This document shows positions 25,998-33,903 of a DNA stretch of 43,024 nt, piece after piece. The first letter of the stretch is position 1. Each line of letters opens with the position of its first letter. The notes below the pieces were generated by a model. That model worked only from the letters and a program-made list of their open reading frames with translations. It had not been told where the DNA came from and did no database searches. Position numbers and translations under genes: made by a program. The stretch comes from Spirochaetales bacterium (GTDB lineage Bacteria > Spirochaetota > Spirochaetia > SZUA-6 > JAFGRV01): positions 1 through 43,024 of the forward strand of contig JAFGKU010000004.1 in the NCBI GenBank assembly GCA_016928415.1, written 5' to 3'.

Positions 25998-27089
25998 CTA
26001 TTCCAGATCCGCCGGGATATCAAACGGATTATTCTTGCCGTCGATAAATTTTTTCTGTACAAACGGATTGAGCATGGCCTGGGATGCGCTGTTGTAATTC
26101 ATGACAAAATGGATGCGGTCCCCGACTTTCCACTTCCGTGTACATTCCGATACATCAATCACGGAATAATCGTGCGTGGCCCCGGCAAAAAAAACCCCGC
26201 TGTCCACGGGTGAAAGACCATGAAAAGAGGCTGCCAAACTGCCAAAATTCAATACGGCCCGTTTCCTCATCCCGGGCGGCGACACGGGATTCGTTTTATG
26301 GCCAAACGCGTTATAACCAATCCGGCCGGGGGAGTGGATTATTTTTTTTTCTGCAAGTTCAATAATTTCCGCCTGAAAAATAAAAGCATCCCCTTTGAAT
26401 CCGGCAAGCTTTTTCCGGGCAGACATGTTATACCCGAAAAAAATGGCCTCTCCCATCCGCACCTGGGTGATGTCTTCCGCCATCCAGTTGTTTTCAAACA
26501 TGTCGAATATGCTTGTTCCGCCCATTGAGACGGTGCTTAACTCGCAGCCCAGTTCAGCCCTGGCTGTCTGCAGCAGGTCGTGCATTATGGAAAACATTTC
26601 CGTGTCCGGCAGCCTGCCTGTAAGACATCCCAGATTCCCGCCTATTCCTGCAATCTTTACCCCGCGGATGGAAAGCGCCTTCTTTAAAAATTTTATGAAG
26701 TCATCCGGCGGTATACCCTCCCGGAAATCACCCAGTTCCAGCATGAGGATTGCTCCCGGTTTTTTCTGACCAGGAAGCCGGGCCAGGGCCTCCAGCATGG
26801 CCAGTTCCGATACGAGTACGCAATCACAGTCCTCTATCCCGTTCTTCATGTCGGAAAGCGCCGTACGCAAAAGCATTTTTTTAATAGGTTCCTTAAGATT
26901 CCTCAGGTTGAACAGATTCACTCCTGCTATGAACTCTGCCCCATTATCAATCAACGAATCTATTATCTGGCTGTTGAACAGGCAGAACTTGGCAACCGTG
27001 ACCAGTTCAAGTTTAAAATCAGAACACAATTTTTTCAGGAAGAGAAAATTATGCAATATCTTGTTGCGGTCTATAAATAATACGGGCAT
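25998..27089 (-). CDS. PLP-dependent alanine/ornithine racemase family protein
   Basis: A 363-aa fold-type III PLP enzyme. The ATG at 27089 is favoured over a GTG at 27101 that lies within the GGAGGT ribosome site. K34 in LVTVAKF is the expected PLP lysine. GVKIAGIGGNLGCL, STVSMGGTSIFDMF and QVRMGEAIFFGYN match the alanine/ornithine racemase (Orr, YhfX-like) branch rather than classical Alr. It should make a D-amino acid in the cytosol; Ala, Ser or Orn are all possible. It sits in the operon that ends with ddl, and ornithine occurs in peptidoglycan of some spirochaetes, so D- or L-ornithine metabolism is worth considering as inference. Confidence 0.82.
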   Translation of the reverse strand: MPVLFIDRNKILHNFLFLKKLCSDFKLELVTVAKFCLFNSQIIDSLIDNGAEFIAGVNLFNLRNLKEPIKKMLLRTALSDMKNGIEDCDCVLVSELAMLEALARLPGQKKPGAILMLELGDFREGIPPDDFIKFLKKALSIRGVKIAGIGGNLGCLTGRLPDTEMFSIMHDLLQTARAELGCELSTVSMGGTSIFDMFENNWMAEDITQVRMGEAIFFGYNMSARKKLAGFKGDAFIFQAEIIELAEKKIIHSPGRIGYNAFGHKTNPVSPPGMRKRAVLNFGSLAASFHGLSPVDSGVFFAGATHDYSVIDVSECTRKWKVGDRIHFVMNYNSASQAMLNPFVQKKFIDGKNNPFDIPADLE

Positions 27090-27113
27090 TGCCTTAACCA
27101 CCTCCAGGTGCGT

Positions 27114-30100
27114 TTATCGTTTTCCGATTAAAAAATTGATTTTCCTCAAACGCTCTATTAAAAAAACAATCAGGGAATGGACACTGCCGGTCTGATCGGA
27201 GATCAGGTCAAAGAGCGTATTCCGGTTCATTTCGAGAAGGAGGGTATTTCCCGCGGCCCGCGCTTCCGCCTCCCTGGGCCGCAATTCCAAAGCAGCCAGC
27301 TCTCCGAACATGTCCCGCTCTCCCAATTGGTACAGGACAGCCCCCTTTCTCCGCACAATTATCATACCTTCAACCAGAATAAAAAGCGAGGCACTTTTTT
27401 CTCCCTCAGAATAAACAGTTTCCCCTTTGTTAATATATCTCTGCTGGATTGAGTGTGCCAGTTCAACAAGCATACCTTCCGGGACATTTTCAAACAATGG
27501 TATGGAGTGAAAAACAATCACCTTATCCAGGATGGTAAGCTGGCGGTTATGGGACGGGGTGCTTCCTGCGGGAAACTCCGGGTGATTCGCGGATAGAACC
27601 GCCCCGTCGATCCGGTTCAGGGCATCAAAAAACCGGCTGACCAGTATACGCAGCATGGCTATTGCCACCTGCCGGTAATTGGTAATCAGGTCATGCAGGA
27701 GGTCGCGTGGAATGGGAAAAAGCACGGACTTTTCAAGGCATGTGATATCGGCTGAACGAGGTTCAGGGCTTAAGGCTGAAAGTTCGCCAAAAATGGCGCC
27801 CGGACCCATCTCTGTGATTGTCTTTTCCCCGATATGTACCCGTATCCTGCCGGCGGCAATCACATACATGGTGGAACCCTGTTCGCCCTTCCTTATAATC
27901 GATGTATGGGGGGCAAACCGTTCCGCCTGAATAACCGGTACGATCTCAAAAAGTACTTCATGGCTCACCGCACGGAAAATCACGGTTCTTTTAAAAAGAA
28001 GGACCTTTTCGACAAGAGGCTTGCGGTGTGCCGGATTTTTTATTTTCAACCTGATATATTCCGCACATTCACTGATCCATGGACTCTGCCATGTCTCCAC
28101 ATCCGTAACCAGGCGTGAAAGCCTGTTTTCGGGATCCAGAGACTCGTGTTTAAAATCAGCAAACAGGCGGGACAGTTTTTGAAAATGTGACTGTTCATCC
28201 CCCTGTTCAATCAAAGGCAGGATTAATTCCTTATCAGGACGCTTTAAAAGATTGTCGGTTAATTCGACGGCCAAAGAGAGTTTTCCAGGGTCAACGCTCT
28301 GCAGGTTGTACAGGATATTCAGTATTTTTTCCCTGTCATAAAGAAGGCTGAGTACGTAAAAACAGCGGGAACGAACGGCCCGGAGTTCCTCTTCCAGGGT
28401 TTTCCGCAGCACAAAAGCCTTGGGCAAAGGATACAAATCCATTACCGCTTCATAAATGACAAGGCTGTAATTGATTTCCTTGACCAATAAGGCATGCAGC
28501 TCCTTACGTTTATCGCCTGCGGAAATGTAACGGCAGTCTTTCAGCGCCTGGAGAACGAAATAGCGTACCTGCCGGTCGGTATCGGACAGGAGTGATTCAA
28601 GCACCTTGATGGCCCTTTCCGTCCTCAGCTTGCCCAGTATTTGGGCAATGACGCATCGAAGCAGTACGTTCCCGGCATTATGAGTGTAAGCTTCTTCCAG
28701 GAAGGGAATGGCCGTTTCTCCTGTTCTTACGAAAGCGGTGATCACTGATTGGCGCAGGTCAGGAACCCTTGCCAACTCCAGCGCAGCCAGAAATGCTTTC
28801 CGGCCGGATTCGCTTCCCAATTGGACCAGGGCTTGTTTTTTAATTTCCCTGTCATCACTGGAAAGACCGGCTTCAAGTTCCCCTTCTCCCGTTTGTTGTT
28901 TTAACAGAGTGGCGGATTCGTCCATTTGGCCGGAATGCATTTTTATATATTCGATTACGGGGGACGGAGCCTGATGCATCAATTCTTTCAATATCTCGGG
29001 ATATTCCGGGTCCTCTATTTCCTTCAGTTTTGTCAGGCAATAAAAAATTTCCCTCGGATGTTGACCAAAAACCCAGGTTTTCAAGGTTTTGATCATATCG
29101 GCATTGTTAAAAATCATATCAATACTTTTCAAGTCCCGCCTTGCAAGCAACTGGGCGAGTGCCCGCTTGTATTCCCTGTTTACCATAAAGCAGGCCATCA
29201 ACCACAAAAAAGCGGCTGTCAGGGCAAAAAGAGAGAGAATGGATGCATGGGCGGTAAAAAAACCGGAAAAAAGGAAAAGTACAAGGCCGGCCGCACCACC
29301 GGCCAGTTGTCCCACTACCAGTTCCGCAATATTCTGAGCCCGGGCGCGTTTTTTTTCCTGGACTGCCTGGTACAGGATATAATAGGCAGGGGCATAAATA
29401 GTGCTGATAAAAAGTGTTTCACAGAACCGTGCGGCAAAAAGCAGGATGGGAACCGCCAGGCTTTGCAGGGGAATAAAACTAAAGACTATGGCCATGGTAA
29501 GCGGGACAATAATCAGCAAAGCGGGGCTGGAAAGACCTCCCAGAACACCGAAACGCTTGATCCACCTGCTTGAAAGCAGGGCGGTGACCATCAGTTTGAC
29601 AATTCCGGCCAGGGCCAAAAACTGCCCCAAAAAAACAGCCAACTGTTCAGTACCGGGCATAACCAGCTTGGCATTGGTGAAAAAGGCATTATCGATGAAA
29701 TTATGGCAGATGAATTCGAACGCGACAAGCAGAAAAATCAACCGTATATAGCGGTTGCCGATCAAACCGGAAATTTTCCCAACCTGTTTGCCCTTTGAGT
29801 CCGGCTGCTCCTGCCGTGATGGCTGCGAAAACCGGAAAAACCTGAAAAGCAGAAATACACCGGCGCAAGCCGCCGATAAAGCCAGCATGGATATGATAAT
29901 CAGGTTCAGGGTGCCGAAAGCCCGGATAATGAGAGGCAGGAGAGCACCGCCAGTAATGGCTGAAACCACCTGACCGGCACCCATCAGTCCGAACAGGCGT
30001 TTGGCCTGGCGGATATTGAACAACGTGTTGACCGTGATCCAGAAAATAAGTTCCGTCAGCATGTATTCGACATCCACCCAGACTAACAGGACCAGGCGGG

Positions 30101-30437
30101 GAAGTTTTTCCAACCCGAACAGGACATTGGCGCAGTAAATCAAAACAAGGCAAAGCAACATGCTGAAAAGCAGTACGGGCAGAAGTCTTTCCGTTTTAAT
30201 GCGTTTTTGCAGGGAGGTAACCAGTAATCCTACCGCGGGGACAATCAGGGCTGATGACATGTAAACAAGCGGCAGATCGGCGGCTTTAAAATATTCCAGG
30301 AACAATGCGCTGGCGGCGGAGGCAGTGAAGAGCTGGGGAATACCCAGAAAGAAATAAAGAAAAAAGCACATCGCAACAAGGCCTTTTTCTCCCTTTTCAA
30401 TATTAAATAGTTTATAAAAAAATTTTTGTCCAGGCAT
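27114..30437 (-). CDS. MFS (ADP/ATP-translocase-like) - HEAT-repeat - dual cyclic-nucleotide-binding fusion protein
   Basis: About 1107 aa from the ATG at 30437; an in-frame ATG at 30485 would add 16 residues that overlap promoter-like DNA (TTGCTT-17-TATCAT), so the shorter start is preferred. Residues about 10-425 form a 10-12-helix transporter unit resembling NTT-type ADP/ATP translocases (KRLFGLMGAGQVVSAITGG). About 470-780 are helical HEAT-like repeats. CNB1 (about 800-925) has an intact phosphate cassette FGELSALSPEPRSADI; CNB2 (about 960-1085) has FGELAALELRPREAEA. It looks like a cAMP-regulated carrier or membrane receptor. It heads the five-gene operon, 12 bp before the racemase. Confidence 0.85.
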   Translation of the reverse strand: MPGQKFFYKLFNIEKGEKGLVAMCFFLYFFLGIPQLFTASAASALFLEYFKAADLPLVYMSSALIVPAVGLLVTSLQKRIKTERLLPVLLFSMLLCLVLIYCANVLFGLEKLPRLVLLVWVDVEYMLTELIFWITVNTLFNIRQAKRLFGLMGAGQVVSAITGGALLPLIIRAFGTLNLIIISMLALSAACAGVFLLFRFFRFSQPSRQEQPDSKGKQVGKISGLIGNRYIRLIFLLVAFEFICHNFIDNAFFTNAKLVMPGTEQLAVFLGQFLALAGIVKLMVTALLSSRWIKRFGVLGGLSSPALLIIVPLTMAIVFSFIPLQSLAVPILLFAARFCETLFISTIYAPAYYILYQAVQEKKRARAQNIAELVVGQLAGGAAGLVLFLFSGFFTAHASILSLFALTAAFLWLMACFMVNREYKRALAQLLARRDLKSIDMIFNNADMIKTLKTWVFGQHPREIFYCLTKLKEIEDPEYPEILKELMHQAPSPVIEYIKMHSGQMDESATLLKQQTGEGELEAGLSSDDREIKKQALVQLGSESGRKAFLAALELARVPDLRQSVITAFVRTGETAIPFLEEAYTHNAGNVLLRCVIAQILGKLRTERAIKVLESLLSDTDRQVRYFVLQALKDCRYISAGDKRKELHALLVKEINYSLVIYEAVMDLYPLPKAFVLRKTLEEELRAVRSRCFYVLSLLYDREKILNILYNLQSVDPGKLSLAVELTDNLLKRPDKELILPLIEQGDEQSHFQKLSRLFADFKHESLDPENRLSRLVTDVETWQSPWISECAEYIRLKIKNPAHRKPLVEKVLLFKRTVIFRAVSHEVLFEIVPVIQAERFAPHTSIIRKGEQGSTMYVIAAGRIRVHIGEKTITEMGPGAIFGELSALSPEPRSADITCLEKSVLFPIPRDLLHDLITNYRQVAIAMLRILVSRFFDALNRIDGAVLSANHPEFPAGSTPSHNRQLTILDKVIVFHSIPLFENVPEGMLVELAHSIQQRYINKGETVYSEGEKSASLFILVEGMIIVRRKGAVLYQLGERDMFGELAALELRPREAEARAAGNTLLLEMNRNTLFDLISDQTGSVHSLIVFLIERLRKINFLIGKR

Positions 30438-30472
30438 CCTCGCTAAATGATAACATACGGAATAATAAAAAG
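30438..30472 (-). promoter_or_regulatory. Putative promoter of the five-gene operon
   Basis: On the minus strand TTGCTT and TATCAT are 17 bp apart, directly before the ATG at 30437. If real, the transcript would be nearly leaderless; this argues for the shorter start but remains weak support. Confidence 0.3.
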
Positions 30473-30552
30473 CAAATAAACCCATTTAAGGCTGGATTTT
30501 TTAGAGGTGCCCCTAATTTATTTATAAATTTCCGGGCAGGACGGCTTATTTT

Positions 30553-30960
30553 TCAGGACAGGCCCATTTCGCGAAGATGGCTGCCAAATTTTTTATCGGA
30601 ATCCATTATATGATTTGAAAGCCAGTTCTTGAGAAAGTTCATGATTTCAATTGAAAGGAACAATTTGCCCTGAGACATTTTCTCCTGGAAATCTTTTGCT
30701 TTTTCAACAAAACCGGCATGTTGTTTCCTGTGCTCTTCTTCAAGAGGATACCTGTGCGGCCCCATAAGCTTTTCTTCCGTAGAAAAATGGTAAACCGTAT
30801 AATCGACCATTTCGTTGAGGATTTTTTCAATGACAAGTTTCCCCTTGCCTTCAAGCATGGCGGCATGCAGATTATTAATGATCTGGACTAATTTCATATG
30901 TTGATTATCGATTTCCGATATTTGTATGCTTAAGGCATCGTTCCATTCAATTAAAGGCAT
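30553..30960 (-). CDS. Bacteriohemerythrin
   Basis: A 135-aa single-domain protein. The ATG at 30960 follows AAGGAG; a longer in-frame reading from 31008 covers promoter sequence. The di-iron ligands of the hemerythrin family are visible in order: IDNQHMKL, VYHFSTEEKLM, EEHRKQHAGF and LSNHIMDSDKKF. It begins MPLIEWND like typical bacteriohemerythrins. It reversibly binds O2 (possibly NO) in the cytosol, acting as oxygen store, scavenger or sensor. It is monocistronic with its own strong promoter. Confidence 0.93.
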   Translation of the reverse strand: MPLIEWNDALSIQISEIDNQHMKLVQIINNLHAAMLEGKGKLVIEKILNEMVDYTVYHFSTEEKLMGPHRYPLEEEHRKQHAGFVEKAKDFQEKMSQGKLFLSIEIMNFLKNWLSNHIMDSDKKFGSHLREMGLS

Positions 30961-30979
30961 AATGAACTCCTTGATATAA

Positions 30980-31008
30980 AGTATAAAAACCGTTTTTAAA
31001 AAAATCAA
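30980..31008 (-). promoter_or_regulatory. Promoter of the bacteriohemerythrin gene
   Basis: On the minus strand TTGATT (31008-31003), a 17-bp spacer and TATACT (30985-30980), 20 bp before the ATG at 30960. Confidence 0.65.
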
Positions 31009-31317
31009 TATTGAAGATTATAAATCATCCGGTTGTATAGTTCAGCGAGTAATTCCCGCTGTTCCCTAAATACAGATAGAACAATGACTTAGGAATTAGG
31101 TGAAATCAATTTACCCCAGAAATAATACAAAAAAAGTCTGGCTATATTAAGAAAATATGGGTAGCAGAAAATATTGACCTTAAAAAACGGGCATTTCACT
31201 TATTAATAAAAAGTAAGTATGCGATGTTTACTGCTTGCTGCATAAAATAAAAGGAATTAAAGAAAACAATGTAGGTAAGATGTGCGCACTATCTGTAAGT
31301 TTAACCTTTCTAAAAGC
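31009..31317. other. Gene-free AT-rich intergenic DNA
   Basis: About 300 bp between the hemerythrin promoter and the palindromic element. No reading frame of useful length was found on either strand. One short inverted repeat (CAGCG...CGCTG at about 31043-31063) and one perfect 10-bp palindrome (GTGCGCAC core near 31282-31289) are seen; nothing else can be supported. Confidence 0.5.
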
Positions 31318-31518
31318 TTTTGTGTGCTATAGCTTTATGCTTTGAGGGCGGAGTAGGAATCACGGCGGCATCTTAAAAACGCTTATGAATCGCTACTGCG
31401 ATTCGGTATCACGTGCGTGGCAGCGTTTTGGTGTCCCGTGTGTAGGCAAGCGAAGCGAAGTAGAGCCGGGGTTCCTGCGCAGCCCTCAAATGGCCTAAAA
31501 AGTTACAGCGCAAAAAAC
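31318..31518. repeat. Long imperfect palindromic element (MITE-like or structured RNA)
   Basis: Nested complementary segments close a structure of about 200 nt. The outer arms (TTTTGTGTGCTATAGC around 31318-31333 with GTTACAGCGCAAAAAA at about 31502-31517) pair with a few wobbles. TTTGAGGGC (31341-31349) pairs perfectly with GCCCTCAAA (31482-31490). GTAGGAA (31353-31359) pairs with TTCCTGC (31472-31478), CGGC with GCCG, and AAAACGCT (31376-31383) with AGCGTTTT (31422-31429). An internal hairpin GAATCGC-TACT-GCGATTC lies at 31387-31404. The GC content exceeds that of its flanks and it codes for nothing. It ends before the promoter of the downstream operon, so it is not that operon's leader. 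A palindromic mobile repeat or an independent RNA are both possible. Confidence 0.6.
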
Positions 31519-31534
31519 TCCCAGCGTTAATCCC

Positions 31535-31562
31535 TTGACTTTCCTTTTTAGCTGCATATACT
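31535..31562 (+). promoter_or_regulatory. Promoter of the CXXX-repeat/radical SAM operon
   Basis: TTGACT (31535-31540), a 16-bp spacer and TATACT (31557-31562), 21 bp before the ATG at 31584. Confidence 0.65.
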
Positions 31563-31583
31563 TTTTAGTAAAAACGGGCGGAT

Positions 31584-32222
31584 ATGGAAACTAAAAATCC
31601 TTTAATACTTTATCTCAAATCCGGTCTGAACAGGACCTTCTCGATTGTTGCCATCCTTGCCTTGGCGGCGTCTTTTATTTTTTTTACCGGGGTTTTTAAA
31701 TGGGTCGCAGCAGCTTCGATAGCAGGAGTATACCTGGTAAGTTCATTCATTCTCCTCTTTACAAGGCGCGGCGCAAAGGAAATTGCCGGGCAAAAGGACC
31801 AGGAGAGAAACAAACAGATGCTTCTTAAAATAGAGCATTATGGCATGGTGAGGAATACCATCGCACGGCTGCGGATAGGAGATGAAAAGGTAAGGAAATC
31901 ACTTGAGTATTTTCTGCTTATTTCAGGGAATTATCTGAACAAATGCCGGGAACTCATCACTTATTCCCCGCTTGCCAACAAAAAAATAGATGATGTTCAG
32001 GAGTTATGTCAAATTTATCTGGAAGAGCTGGACGAAAATTCCACGGAAAAACGGTACGGTGTCGAGGACGGCGAAAATGTGGATGACTTTATTCAAAGGA
32101 CGGTAAACGGAATCGTGGAAGCGTCCCATTTCATAAAGGAAAAAATTTCAGGCGAACTGGTCGGCCTTACCAAGGAAGAACAGCTCCAGATAATCGAGGA
32201 AATGGGACGGGATTCCGATTGA
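31584..32222 (+). CDS. Uncharacterised membrane protein, first gene of the radical SAM operon
   Basis: A 212-aa protein. Two hydrophobic helices (about residues 17-36 and 39-58) form a hairpin near the N-terminus, followed by a basic segment and a long charged helical domain with coiled-coil character (about 65-205) that should lie in the cytosol. The layout recalls XpaC/5-bromo-4-chloroindolyl phosphate hydrolysis-type proteins, but I cannot confirm membership. It sits 40 bp before the CXXX-tail protein, behind a good promoter, and is probably part of the same system, perhaps a scaffold or assembly factor. Function is unknown. Confidence 0.7.
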   Translation: METKNPLILYLKSGLNRTFSIVAILALAASFIFFTGVFKWVAAASIAGVYLVSSFILLFTRRGAKEIAGQKDQERNKQMLLKIEHYGMVRNTIARLRIGDEKVRKSLEYFLLISGNYLNKCRELITYSPLANKKIDDVQELCQIYLEELDENSTEKRYGVEDGENVDDFIQRTVNGIVEASHFIKEKISGELVGLTKEEQLQIIEEMGRDSD

Positions 32223-32262
32223 TACTTTCCTGCTTAAAAGAAATCCGGAGGAATAACTGGGT

Positions 32263-33903
32263 ATGAAAAGAATCATTATTTCATTAATGCTTATTTTTAC
32301 TTGTATTACCTCTTTTGGTCTCAATGCAAGTCTTGAATCCGTGGAGATAGACGTGGTGGTCCGTCCCGACGGGAAAGGGGATGTGTTTTACAGCATGGAC
32401 TGGTATGCCTCGGGCGGTGAAATGCATGGCTTTTATTTCCAGGGAATGGCAATGACTCCTTATTTCAACAGGGAGCGTTGTTTTGCCGACCTCTCGGGAG
32501 GCAGGCGGCAACCATTGGAAATCAATAAACTGGATGACAAGTATTATGATGTCATACTTGCCGACGGCATGGGTTTTTCCGGCAAGGCAATGTATTTCCT
32601 CAATTACGGCGGCGACCTTGCCGGACCCGGATATATCGGCATTACCCATTCCGATGAATTCGGTGATTTATTTTATTTTGACTGGGCCCCGGTGGAATGG
32701 GAATATTCCATGGGTCATAGAACGGTTCGCGTAGTGCTCCCCGTAACGGTAAAAGGCGAGAAGGTCGATGAGGATTTTCCTGCAAGCCTTGATTTCAGGA
32801 CGGAAAAGCATGTGAATGCCGAAAACAAGATCGATTATTTCGGCTCACAGGGCGACGACGGTAAGTATTATTTTACCGTTCGTTTTCACCAGGATAATGT
32901 GCGTGCCTACCAGGCGCAGAGGCTTCAATTTTACATTCTCAAGGATAAAATTGCCTTCCTGACAGATCTCTCCGAACGGCAGGAAGAACCCGAGTCATCC
33001 GGGGAAGAGACCCGGGATTATACCGGGACCACCGAAACGGTAGAACGGCCGAACGATTTACCGTCATTTTTCGAGAAGTACAGCAGTGTAGTTTTAATAA
33101 TGGGCGGGTTCATCGCCCTGCTTGTCCTGATTCTGATAATGAAAAACGCCCAATTTTCCAAAGTTGTTGAAACGGTGGAAGGTATAAGGTGGGCGGGTGA
33201 CAACTGGATGCCGCCCAAGATCATGGTCGGTTCGTACCAGGTGAAGGGGAAAATCATAAAGGACCTGCACCCCATCGAGGCGGCATTACTCCTGGAATTG
33301 CCTTTGCAGAAAATAGTTGGTATCATGCTTGAGGGACTCAAACGCCAGGGTATTATCGATGTTGTAAGTGAAAACCCGCTTCAAATCGGAATTATTTCAC
33401 CTGAAAAAGCGGAACATGAGTACGAGGAATTATTTCTCCAGGCGTTTGATACAAAGGGAAACGTGCTGTCCGGTATCCTGGCGGATTTTTTTGAGAAGGT
33501 GATTGCCAATCTTCAGGAAAAAATATGGGACTGTGATTATGAAGCCACAAGGGATTATTACAGGAAGATGCTTGAAGACAAAAACGAGGAAAACATCTCT
33601 ACAAACCGGCCCTATTACCATTACTGGTGTTCTTACCATTACATCCATTGGCACACACAATCTTATGCGGCCGTCCGTCTTCCGCAGGAATTTTCAAGCA
33701 GTTACCAGAATTTCATGGCTTCCTCAGCCTGTTTCCAGGGCTGTTTTACGCCCGCCGGCGTAAAAACAGGTACCGTTGATGCCTGTTATTCGGCCTGTCA
33801 CAATGCCTGCCATTCGGCGTGCCACTCGGCCTGCCACCACGCCTGCCATTCGGCTTGCCACTCCGCCTGTCATTCGGCCTGTGTATCGGGAGGTGCGCAT
33901 TGA
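32263..33903 (+). CDS. DUF2207-like membrane protein with C-terminal CXXX repeat tail, probable radical SAM substrate
   Basis: A 546-aa protein; GGAGGAA precedes the ATG. A signal peptide (1-22) leads to a beta-rich extracytoplasmic region (about 23-265) resembling the DUF2207 N-terminal domain, one TM helix (about 272-292), and a mixed domain about 300-455 with LHPIEAALLLELP. A Tyr/His/Trp-rich stretch (PYYHYWCSYHYIHWH) follows. The tail has cysteines at 490 and 494 and then at 508, 512, 516, 520, 524, 528, 532, 536 and 540: an exact period of four with mostly His-Ser-Ala between them. With one TM helix the tail should be cytosolic. The overlapping radical SAM gene makes it the likely modification target; metal binding is the main alternative. 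Confidence 0.8.
   Translation: MKRIIISLMLIFTCITSFGLNASLESVEIDVVVRPDGKGDVFYSMDWYASGGEMHGFYFQGMAMTPYFNRERCFADLSGGRRQPLEINKLDDKYYDVILADGMGFSGKAMYFLNYGGDLAGPGYIGITHSDEFGDLFYFDWAPVEWEYSMGHRTVRVVLPVTVKGEKVDEDFPASLDFRTEKHVNAENKIDYFGSQGDDGKYYFTVRFHQDNVRAYQAQRLQFYILKDKIAFLTDLSERQEEPESSGEETRDYTGTTETVERPNDLPSFFEKYSSVVLIMGGFIALLVLILIMKNAQFSKVVETVEGIRWAGDNWMPPKIMVGSYQVKGKIIKDLHPIEAALLLELPLQKIVGIMLEGLKRQGIIDVVSENPLQIGIISPEKAEHEYEELFLQAFDTKGNVLSGILADFFEKVIANLQEKIWDCDYEATRDYYRKMLEDKNEENISTNRPYYHYWCSYHYIHWHTQSYAAVRLPQEFSSSYQNFMASSACFQGCFTPAGVKTGTVDACYSACHNACHSACHSACHHACHSACHSACHSACVSGGAH
33784..33882 (+). repeat. Tandem 12-bp coding repeat (CXXX units)
   Basis: Eight consecutive near-identical 12-bp units of the type TGCCATTCGGCC, closed by a ninth Cys codon, encode the Cys-x-x-x tail. 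Third-position differences (TGC/TGT, CAT/CAC, TCG/TCC, GCC/GCT/GCG) show the amino acid pattern is kept while the DNA has drifted. Confidence 0.9.

Noticed and set aside
33784..33882. Regular tandem repeat as a possible CRISPR array
   Set aside because: Units are contiguous 12-mers in frame with a protein, with no spacers.
33784..33882. CHSAC repeats as c-type haem sites
   Set aside because: Haem c attachment needs C-x-x-C-H; here Cys residues are four apart (C-x-x-x-C) and the His follows each Cys directly, so the motif is not met, and the tail is predicted to be cytosolic.
33819..33899. Longer N-terminus for the radical SAM protein from 33819
   Set aside because: The extra 27 residues are an out-of-frame translation of the repeat; the TTG at 33900 has a well-placed GGGAGGT.
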